This document shows, piece after piece, positions 45,191 to 57,979 of a stretch of 64,000 nucleotides of DNA. The notes under the pieces are model-generated. The model saw only the letters and a list, made by a program, of their open reading frames with translations, searched no databases and was not told where the DNA came from. Both the position numbers and the translations under genes were made by a program. The DNA lies in the NCBI GenBank assembly GCA_947652605.1, contig OX393581.1, forward strand, positions 7,630,640 to 7,694,639, read 5' to 3'. The DNA comes from Elmis aenea (taxonomy: Eukaryota; Arthropoda; Insecta; Coleoptera; Elmidae). Position 1 is the first letter of the stretch, and each line of letters opens with the position of its first letter.

Positions 45191-45457
45191 AATACCTATC
45201 GATTGTTACTATTGAACGATGAAGAACACTTAGTATGATTACAGAGGTTGAAGATACAAAATTTTCTTTAAATATCTCGTTTTAGAGACCAGCAAAGACA
45301 TTAAAACGTACCGCAAACATGAGCAAATAATGAACGGTCGGCCTTTATCCCCACCACTTTTCTCGCATTTTGCTGTAAGGAGTCGGCCCGCTAGTATAAC
45401 GATGGCCCCGGTTACACCCAAGATGCTCATATTATTGCCTTAAATTTGTACACCCTG
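45191..45457 (-). mobile_element. CACCCTG-terminated TE fragment beside the P remnant
   Basis: A TA-flanked CACCCTG end at 45451-45457. The inward sequence holds a 63-codon frame without recognisable domain. The inner boundary with the P remnant is unclear. Confidence 0.35.
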
Positions 45458-46434
45458 TATACAAACAATGATAAGCTGAATTTGCTAAACCAAAGTGGAC
45501 TAATCGACAATTATTATAATTTATTTTTTGTTCCTCGCATGACTTAAGCAAAAATGACTCGGATTGTCCATCGCGAAAAAAAAAACGCTGTTCGTTACAT
45601 CACAACCTTCGATTAATTAGGTGCACACTCTCTTACAAATTATCCCGGACACCTGTTATGATAATAATATTGTTTTTAACAATTGCGTCCATAAATCACG
45701 ACTTGTTTCGAGTAATTGCAATGATTTAATGCGGTGCATATAATCTTGATAAAGAATTCAGGCCATAGCCACATGCACTTTTACACGTCGGACAATTCGT
45801 AAATCAAACAAATATGTCGCAACAAATGTCAGCAGCATTTATTTATATTATTTTTATTGTTCGTTATGGACGTATTTATGATGGCTGGAATCGACTAGAC
45901 GAAGATAGCCGGGATGATTGACACGTGAATGTTAATGCGGAGTCAATTTTAATATTTCGACGAACGTGAGAACTCGAAGAGAAAATATTTGGGTACGCTG
46001 AGGTCCGATAAGTCATTAATTTATTATCTTATTAAAAAATGTTGCAAAAAACTGATTAATTCATGATTGTTTATCATACGATAGACATGAAAAATTAGAA
46101 AATGAATACGCAATTTAATCGAAATAGCTCGTATGTACATACCTCCTTAACGTCAAAAAATACTTTCTGCTATAGACTATGCAACAATATATTTATTATT
46201 TACCCATATTTTTGTGACTATTTAAAAAGGAACTGTTAAAAAAGCTATAAGTATGTGCCCTAGGCGGATGCAACTTTAACAGATTTATTAACACAGAATA
46301 GATTAAAAACATACTCGTATACTCTTGGAAAAACGAATTCTTTTTTAATCACAATCATTGCCTAAAATGAAGACCCAATCATCAAACTAAATTAAAACTG
46401 ATACATGTAAATACTGTTTTAACGTAAAAATTTG
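45458..46434. other. No gene seen
   Basis: Unique-looking sequence with modest GC patches near 45880-46000. No feature could be supported. Confidence 0.4.
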
Positions 46435-46830
46435 ATCTTGCGTGCTTCTACCCGGTTAAAGCCACATTGCGCCTCTTCCAATTTTTTTCCGAATATTTTC
46501 TTAATCTCTCCTCTAAATTTCTTTCATATAATTTTTCTACTACACTAAGAAGAGATATGCCTCTATAGTTTTCGCATTTTTTACTATCGCCAGTCTCGAA
46601 TATCGGTAATATAACAGATACCTCCCAGTCCTCTGGAATATCTTTTTCCTGTCATGCTTTATTTACTATTCTTAGCAGCATTTTTCTTCCATCTACTCCC
46701 ATGTACTTAATCATTTTAGTTTAAATACCATCATGACCTGCTGCCTTTCCAATTTTCATTTTATGTATCGTTCTATCCAACTCATCTTCGGTTATTTCTT
46801 GTTCATATTCTTGTTAATTCTCTATAAAAA
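46435..46830 (-). pseudogene. LINE reverse-transcriptase fingers fragment
   Basis: The minus strand reads 'EDELDRTIHKMKIGKAAGHDGI', then after a stop 'KMIKYMGVDGRKMLLRIVNKA', 'KDIPEDWEVSVILPIF', 'GDSKKCENYRGISLLSVVEKLYER'. This order (GKA.G.D.I, W....I.PI, C.NYRGISLL) is the N-terminal part of non-LTR reverse transcriptases. Stops occur, and both sides of the fragment lack further matches, so it is a short relic. Confidence 0.82.
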
Positions 46831-46839
46831 GTTTGCTCA

Positions 46840-48504
46840 TTTGATGAATGAGGTGATGTAAAAATTAAACGAAACTTTATAAATGAATCTGTTGTTGTTT
46901 TCAATTCTTCCAAAAATAGGTACTTTTAGTTGTTGGTATAAAATAAAGTTGTAACATTTTAATTTTAAATTAAAACATCAAACTCTTTGGTGGCTTTACA
47001 ACATCACTGTCCAACAAATACAGTAAAATAACAATTTTCCGTTTTGATTTATTATTTTGTTTGTTTTTAAATATTAGAATATTTTACTAGTTTCGACAGC
47101 TACAAAGTGATAATAATAAATGGCAGACAAACACTTTACCAATACTATTATGCCCATAATTTATTCACAGCATGTAAAATATAATTAGAATGACAGTTAA
47201 ATAAAAATGGCATTCCTTAGCAACATGTTACTTGGCATAGGTTAGGAGTAAAGTATAACCTGATTTTCTTTCACAAATCAGTGAGTAACTTAATTGTTAC
47301 CGCAGTCGATAAAATTTAATTGTGCTTTTCAGCTTTGCAGTAAATAATTGATTGAACAAGAGATAGGTTGAGATCGTTCTATTTATAGTAAATATCTTGC
47401 AGATTGTCCTGAAGTTAACTTCATTTGTTAATTTAACGACGTAAAAGTATTTGGTTTGAGTTTTAGTTTTTTTTTTCGGTATTAAAAACCAAAGCTTTAT
47501 TCTTTATTTATTTCCTTTACAGAATTATTAAAAATCTGGCGTAGAAATGACTAAAAAATTGTAATGGATAAACGAAGTCATGTAAGTAACTTTATTGGCA
47601 ATTGCTTTTAACCTACTACAATAATGTAAAATTATTAAACTCTCATTTAAGTCTTAAGGTAACTTACTATACGATGTTTTGTTGCATGTCTGTACCCACC
47701 TTTAGGATAAACGATGGGCTTTTTAATTTTAACATTTTTAGGATGAAAAATAGTTTCAGGCAAAAAATAACTTACAACATACTTAAATGTATGTAAAAAT
47801 ATACTAAACGTAAACCAACATGTGTTAGAGCGCAACTAATTAATCATTTTATTTATGTTTTGTTGTAAATATGTATTTTGTGCAGAAGAACAGCAGTGAC
47901 AAATGTTGTCATAATTCATAACAGAACTTTGTTAAAATACCATTTGTTATGAATTTAGGGAAAAATGAAGCCCGGATATATGTTCAGTAGAAAACTATTA
48001 TAAAACGTTTGCAAAATTATTACACATTTTCAGAATATAATGGCGTTAAAAATCATGCTTCTTTATGTTTAAAATCAAAATACAGTGAAACTTGGTTTGT
48101 AAAAGAATTATAAAAAATTGTGAATATTTTTTTCTAGCAATTGAAAACGCTTTACAAAATGATTTCCCTGTTGTAATTAAACACTATGTAAGCCAAAGAT
48201 TAAAACCGTGCCATTTTACAATTAAATTCGCCAATTTACGAGTTTATAAAAAAATTATAAGCCAAATGTGATTTGCAATAAGTAATTTAGTATTGAAATT
48301 AAGGGACAGTATTTTTTATTCTTATTTATAAGCAAAACCCGACTAAAACGCAACATACTTCAGCTGGATAAGAATTTGAAACAAATAAAATTTAATGGTA
48401 TTTACAATTTATTAACTTTAAAAATGGTTCCATTTATGCCCCCAAAACAACAATATTGATTATTTAAATCTTCAAAAATTTTATTTGCATAATAAATTTA
48501 CATA
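46840..48504. other. No gene seen
   Basis: AT-rich sequence. The short frames at 47602-47835 overlap on opposite strands and show no domain. Confidence 0.4.
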
Positions 48505-48830
48505 CAGGGTGATTGAAATTCGAGTTTTAGCATGGGAATCTCGCTTGATATAGTAGCTAGAGTGTAAGTTTACATTTGGCAAAGTTGCTAAATTTTGTGC
48601 TTATTAATAATCCGAAATAAATTGAAAATATCTCTAACGGTAACCGAGAAAATTAGGAAAACCGGAAAACACGATTTTTGAAAATTATCTATAACTCCTT
48701 CGGAGTTTGCAATATTTTAAATGTGTAAAAACATTGCTGAAGCAACTTTTCAAGCCGAATGAGATGGGGCTCAACAATGCATTACGGGTAACTTTCCAAT
48801 TTATTTTAATTTTTCTAATTAATAGCCCTT
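48505..48830 (+). mobile_element. TA-flanked CAGGGTG terminus and interior
   Basis: TA|CAGGGTGATTGAAATTCGAG followed by 'ctataactccttcggagttt', a stretch in the style of interspersed insect elements of this class. The opposite end is not recognised; the right limit is approximate. Confidence 0.45.
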
Positions 48831-51566
48831 ACATAATATGTTTTGTTAACAATCGAGTAATATAGCAATTGTTGAATCAGTTTCATCAGATTTTCCACAA
48901 ACGTAAAATTTAAATACAAAGTATCTCCTGCACACCCGCTTATTTATAAACATGGCCTCAGGAACCTTTTGTAGTAGCTTTTGGTTCTGTCTTAGACGCG
49001 TTTTATTATTCACTCGACCCACCAAAATCTTGCGAAACATTGTAGGTGTTAAGGTATGTTTTTAATTAGCCCAAATTTGGCTTCCTATAGTCGAACATGC
49101 CAACACCTGCTTCTAGAATCTTTAACTAAATCATACACATAGCAGATTTATTCTATATCGAACTGTTCCTACCGTATGTGAGTAGAATTAATTACATTTT
49201 CTTTGCTTTAAAACTTAAACGTCTTAATTAACTTAACCGAATACAGTTAGTAGCTATAAAACAACAAATTTTATTAAAAAATTAACGTTATAAAATTAAA
49301 GTCCTTAAAAATTTGAAGTATTAGATCACGATATCAAAAATAAAGACATCACAACAATTTTATTTGCATTATTTTGTGTTTAATTATGTTAAGAGCTATA
49401 CAACCGAAAATAACATGCCACAAAATTATTTCAGAAATGCTTTAAAAAAATTTGAAAAAAAAGACGGTCCTGATTCCAAATTAAATTATTGTATATGATT
49501 ATTATCTTTTACGATCAACAAAATTATACAAGTCCATGGAAAACAACACTATCTTTGTTTTAAATTTTTGGTAAACGTTCTGTATGTTTTGTGTATAAAT
49601 CACATGATAAATATGACTGATATTTACCCCAAACAGGCTTGGAGTACGTCAGTGACATGAATAAATTACTTAATTAATATTTTCAAACCGTGCTGATCGC
49701 TATCATAAAAAGTTATGACCATTAAAATAGAAAATTACCACCATATAAGGAACCACAAAATTGATTACGTAAAAACTGCCACTGTTATCATCTAAGTCAT
49801 TTTGTAGCCTTAATTAGTGTTAAATGTTAGATTACTCGATTTGATAACATTAAAAAAGTGATGTTAGTTTTAAAGCGCCGTCAAAATTATTTAAAAAAAA
49901 CATACATGCATATCAGGCTCAAGAAAAAAAAATGCTAATGACAATATAAAACTACCTATATTAAATGACCGATAAAAATCTAGATTCAAATGTTAGAATA
50001 CAAATAAATTATAACAAAATATAATTTAAGGAATGAACCGTTTATTACTAAAGTGGCATGTCTATTTTTTTTTGTTGAGATATTTAAGGGTTTGCTTAGG
50101 TTTTTTTTTAAACGTCTTATATTTGCTAATCTGCTTACTATAAAGCAATAAACAAATTTGATGACAATCTAGACTTGTGACAGTAACCTTATATATTTTA
50201 CTTAACTAACTTATTACTAGCTTAATAGTTACGAGTTAGTCACTTAAATTACTTAAATAAGGTAAATCTAAAACTTAAAGCCAATGGTTTAAAACGTTTT
50301 AACCGACGCACTTCACTACTATTGTCTAGCAGATTTAAAGCACTTCAATTAGGATGCACTTCCAAACCGTGTTGGTATTCTTTACTATAGTTTGTAATTT
50401 CTTCGCTCACTGTACTTATACTATGAATGAGTTTGTCGACACATACCATGGAGATTTGGCTATAGTGCATGGCGTTTTCGACTGAAACCCTTGCAGTATT
50501 TCAATATTTGATAAACTTGTTGATCCAATATTAGTTAAAAAGTATGTTAGTGTAAAATGTATGTAATGAACATTCCATTAAAATTTGCAATTTATATAAC
50601 GTTTAGACATAATTTTTTAAGCGACATTTGTTAAAAATATGATTTTAAGTTTTTCAGTAGTAGGTAAGTATTATGAAGTGTTTATGTATGCATTAGCAAA
50701 AACGAATACTAAAATGATATTAAAGGTTATTTTTTTTAAATCATATTTAACTTGGGCCTCGTGGGCTCGAGCCGTGTGAAACTGTAGAAATTTTCGGTGT
50801 ACACCCTGTATATCTCTTATAATAACATAGATCCCATCGTTGATTATCTTTATCCTGAATATTTTCTATACCAAAACGATCACGCTATTCTAAGTGCACG
50901 CTTTGTAAGCTAACAGTGTAATAAATATTCACAGGTAGCTTTTTCTGTGTCGTCCACAATCTCCATTATAATATATTAATAATGATATTGCACTTTAAAT
51001 GAACTCGATATTTTACTTTTAGTACGTTTACGATCTCGGATACACATTAAAACAGTAGGACATGTTGAACCTGCCCAACTAGCCTACGCAAGTTATTAAC
51101 TTGACTGCACATCATATTTACAACGAGCGTTTGAAGAAATAATGCCCGCAGTAATTATCCAACGCGGTTGGAAAAATCGCGAACGTTTTGTCTAATATAC
51201 GTACTACGGGGAATTTATTTCAATGCGTTTGCCTGTAAGACGCAGCAGGACAATTTGCGACACAAGCATGGCAAATAGTAACGAAAGTTTGCGGTAATTG
51301 CAACGTGCTTCATCATTTGTACGTTGTTACTTAACATGCTCATTAAAATTTATTGACACAAGTTGGCTTCGTGAGCTTGTGTAAATAAATGAAAGTCTTT
51401 ATTATTTTTTATTAAGATCTCAGTTAACACCTACGATTTATCACGCCAATAATAATTGTGTATCTATTAGTTTTGGCTTTAGTTTCTTGCTCACTTCACT
51501 GATGGAATAAAAAATCATAATTCAACTAAGTTTTGTTTGTATTCGCTATCCCCACAAAACCAAAAG
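48831..51566. other. No gene; CACCCTG end at 50802-50808
   Basis: Mostly AT-rich. The end ACACCCTG|TATATCTCTTATAATAAC at 50802-50808 adjoins a string shared with 9512-9535. 51100-51330 is GC-richer and unique-looking. No coding region was supported. Confidence 0.4.
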
Positions 51567-51579
51567 ATGAAGCAATGTT

Positions 51580-51850
51580 CTTCTCCTTCTTCTTCTTCGT
51601 CTTCCTCTCCCTCTCCCACTCCCTCGCCCTCTCCCTCCCACTCCCTCCCTCTCCCTCTTCCTCTCCCTCCCGCTCCCTCGCCCTCTCTCCCTCTCGCTCT
51701 CCCTCCCTCACCCTCCATCTCCCACCCCCACCATCTCCCTCCCTCACCCTCCATCTCCCACCCCCACCATCTCCCTCCCTCTCCCTCCCTCACCCTCCCT
51801 CTCCCTCCCTCCCCCTTTCCCTCTTCCTTTTCCTCTTCCTCTACTTCTTC
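51580..51850. repeat. CT/CCCT-rich microsatellite derived from a LINE tail
   Basis: Imperfect TCTTC, then CTCCCT and CTCCCTC units on the plus strand, with a ~46-bp block around 'catctcccacccccaccatc' duplicated near 51712-51775. Strong strand asymmetry (polypyrimidine/polypurine) could favour triplex DNA. Confidence 0.88.
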
Positions 51851-52038
51851 TTCATTAGTTCCTCTTGTACGTTTCGGTGTCAAGGTATGCTTTTCTATTT
51901 CTGTATTGTTTCTCCACTCCTGTCTATCGTTAGCTAACAATAGCACATCTCTCCAGCTGACTCCTTTTTCTTCCACTCTCTGCCTCACTTCCTTTTCCCA
52001 TTTTATTCTTGGTCTTTCTGGATTTTTCCCTTCATCTC
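51580..52038 (-). mobile_element. 5'-truncated LINE with an expanded purine-rich tail
   Basis: A 13-bp direct repeat ATGAAGCAATGTT at 51567-51579 and 52039-52051 brackets the insertion. Read on the minus strand it starts mid-gene with a degenerate 'RPRIKWEKEVRQRVEEKGVSWRDVLLLANDRQEWR', the C-terminus of a CFDP2-like LINE ORF2, and runs into 'NEEEVEEEEKEE'-encoding (GAA)n. The tail has grown into ~280 bp of purine-rich repeats. Open frames across the tail are low-complexity artefacts. Confidence 0.8.
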
Positions 52039-52051
52039 ATGAAGCAATGTT

Positions 52052-52355
52052 TTGAGATATAAAATATTTTTTTTTGTAAGTATTAGACCTATTATCTGTT
52101 ACGTCCCTAATTTTGACCCTTCCATATTCTAAGATATCTTTCTACAAATCTCTTTTCTATTGCTCTGTACTGCCATATCTGCCTCCATTCTTTGTAAATT
52201 CTTTTTCCAGTTGTTTAAACGTGTCCAGTTTTTACTGCCCTCGTATACCTATTCCATATTGTATTGTCATTGTTTTGTAGAACCTTGCAATTATTTTATT
52301 TTTTTTGTAGTGTGTTCCTTTTTGTTCTATGTAACTGAGTGGGTATCGTACTAAT
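52052..52355 (-). pseudogene. Older LINE ORF2 remnant adjoining the truncated LINE
   Basis: The minus strand gives 'LQNNDNTIWNRYTRAVKTGH', 'TTGKRIYKEWRQIWQYRAIEKR' and 'LRIWKGQN' with stops. This matches the style of the LINE region after the RT ('..TVLRPTILYG.E...W.. ..+..MR.LR.I...'). It has the same orientation as the neighbouring insertion. Either the younger LINE inserted into it, or both derive from one rearranged copy. Confidence 0.55.
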
Positions 52356-52422
52356 TCTCAAAATGCCTGTATTAAAAAAATTCGTATTATGTTTGCCACG
52401 TCAAAAAAAAATTTAAACTACC

Positions 52423-52696
52423 CAGGGCTGTGGAGTCGGAGAAGAAATTTCTGGTCAGTGGAGTCGGAGTCGGAGTCTGAAAAAATATACCCACTCCGAC
52501 TCCGACTACAACAAAAAATTGCGAGGCGAGTTGGTCCTTTGCCACAAAATTTAAACTTAAATTTTAAATAATTTCGTTATATTTAATTTTCTCTTTCATA
52601 TTACACACACCATAAAATGTCTTAGTATTTAATTTTGTCTGAGTGGGAGTCGAACTACTAAAATTATCATTTCTTTTTACCAACTTTGCAGCCCTG
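52423..52696. mobile_element. Short hAT MITE with GGAGTCGG motifs
   Basis: Ends CAGGGCTGTGGAGTCGG and, reversed, CAGGGCTGCAAAGTTGG agree at 12 of 17 positions. The interior holds GGAGTCGGAGTCGG and CCGACTCCGACT clusters. The flanks (TAAACTAC and ATAACTAT) agree at only five of eight bases, so the duplication has decayed or the boundary is off by a base. Confidence 0.65.
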
Positions 52697-55600
52697 ATAA
52701 CTATCATAACCTATACCTTATTTTATTTTATCTGAATAAGTTAAGTAATAATTTTAATGATTTACACCACTCGCAACTTATAATAATATAAATTACTAGG
52801 AAAACCAATGAAAAGTAAAACTTACATCATTTCGCGAAAAAGTAAAAGTTACTTTCTATTCTGAACAAAAAAAATCTTCAGCTATTATTTCTTACAACTA
52901 AAAAAAATTATATTGCACATTAATTGCAAATAATTATGATATACCAAACGAAAATGGATGTAAATTACAACCAATTGACTGCCTAAATCGTCCAGTCCAG
53001 TTATGAAATTGTTAACGGTTAGATATTAAATATTGAGAACTCACAAAACTACATATACAAGATCATTTCAAAGGTGAACAACGCAATAATAAATAAAATT
53101 AATTTAGATAATCATAGATTAGAGCTTTATGGTCATGTTAATAGAGTTTAGTGAATTAAATAACGGACTCTTTACATATGCCGACATTACTTAACGACAT
53201 CCATTGGGGCAAGGTCTAGCATTGTAGATTAATTTTGAGGCTCGGGGCGAACAGTTTAATAAGTTATTGCTAACAAAACCGAAATGTTTTCCGAGCCAGC
53301 TAGATACACCTTAAAAGTTATTACGCGTATTTCATCTCCGATCCCATGCATGTTATTTTGTGCCGTAACGTTCAGAGTTGAGAAGTAATTTAAATGTTCA
53401 GATTGCTGCTCATAAATTTTTGAAAAGACATTGGGATGTGTTGAAATCAGTAATTTTCATTTCAAATTGTTCAAGATGCTTTGGTCGCTCAAGGCTGGAG
53501 ACGATATATTTGTGTGCGCACCAAATATTTTTACAATTTTTTATTATTTTCACCTGCGTTACTTGCGTATTATTGAAAATAACTAAATCAACCCTTAAAT
53601 ATTTGGAATTTAAAAAAAAAAAGAATTTAATTAGGTTATAGCCAACTACAGCTTCCATTTAAAAAAAGGTAAGTTTATGTAATTACTTTTTATCGGCGAG
53701 CGTAATATTAATTTTTTTTATCTAAAAATAATCTCCATAAATGTTTTTGATATTTTTCATAATAACGAAGATATGACACATTATAAATATGACAAAAAAA
53801 GACATTTTTCCAATAACTCAAAATCGGAAATGGTCGAATATTTTTGAAAACGGTTCTGAGTTTGTCTCAAAAAACTGCACATTTTTGGTAACAACCGTTT
53901 CTCTATCTTGAATATTAAGCAAAATACCCATGTAATCCCATCGGATTTGGACCTCCCTGTACTTCCGGTAAGAACTTAACATTCCTGCAACATCTTTATT
54001 TCAAGACAGAGAGCTTTAGTGAACCCAACACAATATTTAGTTGTAAGTCCTATGTTGTTACAAGATTTTTTCCAGTATGAACAACACCTATCGCGTGGAT
54101 AGGTTTTTCATGCTCAAAATAGGAAAATAGTCATCCCGTTCTTGTTATTAGGTTAGCAAAAATGGATTGTTTAATTAATCCTTAGCTGGTTATTAATTTT
54201 TAATGCGTTTAATGATTAAGTGCTCAATATTGCGCACTCCAATTTCGGTAAAAAAAAAAGATTAAGAATAGTTTCTGCAATTCCTTATCTCCTCAGATAG
54301 AAATTGTACGCATCATTAAGTTTTAAGCAGCTGTACCCAGCGAAATATGTAATTGCAATAAAAATTATGACTGTGTAGGAAGGATTAAGCACCTAACGCA
54401 CTAACTATAATTTTATTTACTGGCACCGTCATCTCCGTTTGTCACAACAACTTCATTTTAACTGCCGATTTTTTCAATCGTGCAGGTATTTCGCTAACAA
54501 AGACGTCTCCGCTCGGTGTCAGCACTAATAAATATTAAGCACAACTACGGACATTTTAAAAACTTTATTGCTTTATTGATGATGATCAGCGTAAAATAAA
54601 AGTTCGTACGGATAATTAATGTCTAGCTAAGATTACGAGGCAGACATATAGGTACGCGTATGTAAACACATTGTATCCGCGCACACTAAGCGACAAATAA
54701 ATTTTGCTAAGTGTAAAGAATGACATGTGGGTGCGTTTTATACAGTTTAATAATTGTTAGTGGGCTCGCAGGTTTAATGAAAGCTCACTAGAAGTGCATA
54801 TCTATGATCAAGCACAGAGTTCGGAGCCTGCAACGTTAACTTGGCTACAATATATCACGATTCCCTTTGTATAATCTGATTTATAACACTTTCTGTTGAA
54901 ATATTGTCACTTATATCGACTGTAGAGAAAATTTATGTTGCATATCTTTCGCAAATTGGATAAAGGTATGTCTCTCTGTCTTTTTTTTAAGTTCATATTT
55001 TATATTCGGACGTGTTGTGGTTAATTGTTTGAGGAATATATTTGGCCGACGTCTTGTCAGACCAAATAAGATATATTGCTAAGACAATTTGGTGCATAAA
55101 AGATGCAAGTAGGGTTATATATTACTGTTTTGCAAGTTGCATGGTTATCAGTGTAATTTGTTCTTTTACAGTGCCAGGATGATATACTGGTGTAATTTAC
55201 AAAAATGTTGAAGTAATGGCGTTTTTAATTTGGATGTAACACTCGGACATGTTTAATTTCGATTACATAAGCATACGTGTAAAGAACTGTAAAAGATTTT
55301 TTTATTTATTAAGCCGGCACTCGGTTGAAGCAAAATGCGATGACGGTTTCTTAAGTTTGTGTGTGGTATTATACTAAGTTCATGATATTTCGATTATAGC
55401 AGAATCATATTATACGCCCTTTAAAGCATTTGCGGATTACAATATAACATAGAATTTATTTATTTTTGGAATACTTGCCCTAGAAGTGTTTGTTAAAGCA
55501 ATTATGTACTGTGACTGACCGTTCTGTACATAGGTCGCTCTGTTGTGGAAGAGTACTTATTACTTTTATATTTATTTCATTAATTATGGCTAGGTGATCG

Positions 55601-56395
55601 TCTTTATCAAGTGGTTGGACCCTCAAACGTTGTTTTACGTAGTACACAGGTCTAAATATTTTTGCAATATATGTTTGCGTATTACAAAATCTTAGATTAA
55701 TACAAACATTTCGTTAGCAACTTTCGATAATATATCACAGCCTGCTACACAACGCGTTAGCATATATAGCTACTGAACTTGTGTTATTTATTTACACTCT
55801 TGCAAGTCATGTACTACATATTTTGAATCACGCTACGTTTTTATTAACAATACAAAGTGAAATCACATATATAAAGGCCGAACGGGGCATTTATATGCCC
55901 AGGTAGAGATCTATAATTGGTTTTTACGTCTTAAAGTACAAAGAAATTTGTGCGCCGCTATTTATTCTTATCTAGAACACAGGCGAGAACAAGGGTCTTA
56001 TCTTCGTGATTGGACGGTGATTTGCCAAGTTATCTTAACAATCTTGTTACAATGAGATGGAGCGGATAGCGTGATTGAATGGACCAGTTTTGAAATATTG
56101 ACAGTTAACAAGGCCCAGACTTAACGCGGGTAACTGTGAAATTTCTCTGAACAACCTACCGAACACTTGAATAAAAACTACTGAAGGATTTTTTTCGAGG
56201 AACAATACGTCTTTGATAAACATTTCGTCTACCGTATGTCATAACGTACGACGTGTTTTAGACTCTTAGAGAAATAGATTAGAGGATAAAAGTGGTAGAC
56301 AGAGCTGGTGTTTTAATTAAAGCGTTGGAGTATAAAAATAATTGTATAAAAGTTGTCTTAATCTGCAAGGTATTTCGCGTTTATTTCTTTCATTA
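52697..56395. other. No gene; possible mariner relic at 53700-53960; TATA-like box at 55868
   Basis: 53700-53960 ('taactcaaaatcggaaatgg', '..gacctccctgta') resembles a decayed CAGGGTG-type element. TATATAAAGG at 55868-55877 is a strong TATA match, followed by the palindrome GGGCATTTATATGCCC. No transcription unit downstream was recognised. The remainder is unique-looking AT-rich DNA. Confidence 0.35.
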
Positions 56396-56960
56396 AACGA
56401 AGAATTGAAAGAGACCAATATGAAGATCCGTGAAAGCAACACAAACACTATGATTGTCGCATCGGTGGACCGAATACATAACAATACATTATAAGGACAT
56501 AATGTCGAACAGAAAGGAATGGATGAATAGACAAAGAAATTAAAGAAAAACCAAGAAGAGGAAAAATATTCAATATATTTCGAAAATTAAAAAATCCCAA
56601 AAAGGACAAAAGTGAAAGTTATTAAAAAAAGGTAGTACACCCAACTATTATATACAGAAGTAAATTATTGACACTCATAAATAGGAAAAGAAATTGTAAT
56701 ATAGAGGCAAAAGTTTTTGAGGAAAATGAAAAAAAAACAATGAAGATCAAATCAGAAATAACATTCAGAAAGACCAGTTAAACTAAAACCGCTGGGTTGA
56801 TTAGGCCCCCATAATAGAATGACAGAAAAAAACCTAATTTGGTAGGCAATTAAAAAATACCATAATGAAAAACAAGTAAAAGCTTACATGAAGATGTAAA
56901 AAAAGAAGCAACTGAGAGAAACATCAAATGAGAGGCGATAAAAAAATTAACACAAGAAAG

Positions 56961-57558
56961 TGTGAAAATCCAAAGTTATTCACCTCTCGGTACTACACCT
57001 AAGGATTGTTGGGCTTAGGAATAAGAAGGAAAACTTTTTTTGTATGCTATTTTGTTTAGTTATTTATTTAGTCGTGAGTCCTTCTACTGTTAGATATAGG
57101 ACTGTCGAGTTGTGTTGTGCTAACTTTTTTTCCATAATCTTTTTCCCCTTTTATGCTTCTGGTATTCCAAGTACCTACCTATTCTTATTTTGTCTTTCTT
57201 ATCTCTATTTTTATCATTTTTAATATCTCCTGCTACCTGTTTTTCCTTATTCATGTCCGTTTTCGTGTAGTGTTCGTGCCATTTTTTCCGTAACTTGTTT
57301 TCCGTCCTTAGTTTTTTGGGTCTGTTTTTTGCTGTAGCTCCTCTTTCTCTTTATTCCATAGCCAACTGTTATTACCTACGATTAGTTTTTGATAAGCTAC
57401 TCTGACTTTTTTTTCTTAATCTGCCTCTTCTCTGATTTTTCTTTTACTGTTAGGTCATTGTAAAAATCCAAAGTTATTCATCTCTCGGTACTACACCTAA
57501 GGATTGTTGGGCTTGAGAATAACAAGAAAAACTTGTTTCGTATCCCATTTTGTTTAGT
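56961..57558. repeat. 100-bp direct repeats around a LINE-like segment
   Basis: 56961-57060 and 57459-57558 are ~90% identical and in the same orientation, sharing 'ggtactacacctaaggattg' and 'attttgtttagt'. Between them the minus strand has Lys-rich LINE-linker-like text ('QKTKDGKQVTEKMARTLHENG') with stops. Repeats of this length are too long for a target duplication and too short for typical LTRs. A segmental duplication or two nested copies of one element are alternatives. Confidence 0.65.
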
Positions 57559-57794
57559 ACTAATAACTTAATTAGGGACGGAATTGTTGATCTACTGGCT
57601 CAGTAAAAAATACAACGTAAATGTTAAAAGATGCAGTTGATAACAAATCTTAATAATGCTAAATATTTTAATTTGCAAACACTACATAATCTCCAATTCT
57701 TCTATATTACGTCTGCCATTAGACAAGTTTATATGTTTTTCTGTGTCCGGCCAAAAAATCAGTAGTTACCGATCAATTTTTAGGCTAGAAAATA

Positions 57795-57893
57795 CATTTA
57801 TACTGGCCTAGGCCAGAAAGTAACTGGTTGCCATGGTAATAACAATTCTTTACCGGTCTAGGCCGGAAAGTAGCTGGTTACCATGGTGATGAG
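57795..57893 (+). promoter_or_regulatory. Two tandem ~49-bp repeats with palindromes and X-box-like sites
   Basis: Unit 1 contains the perfect palindrome CTGGCCTAGGCCAG, then GTTGCCATGGTAAT. Unit 2 contains CCGGTCTAGGCCGG, then GTTACCATGGTGAT. The second motif resembles the RFX X-box GTTRCCATGGYAAC, with a terminal T in place of C in both. The position about 90 bp upstream of an ATG exon would suit a promoter. A transposon-derived palindrome cannot be excluded. Confidence 0.4.
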
Positions 57894-57979
57894 TTGTTTT
57901 TTGATTTGCGCTGTCAAAAAAGCGTCATTACACCACCAAGCGAGTTTTCACCTGTAGCTTGTTAAGTTATTGTTTAATT

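Noticed and set aside
51515..52055. Frames rich in Ser/Pro or Glu/Gly
   Set aside because: Low-complexity translation of the CT-rich microsatellite; only the 'RQRVEEKGVSWRDV' part is a true LINE remnant.
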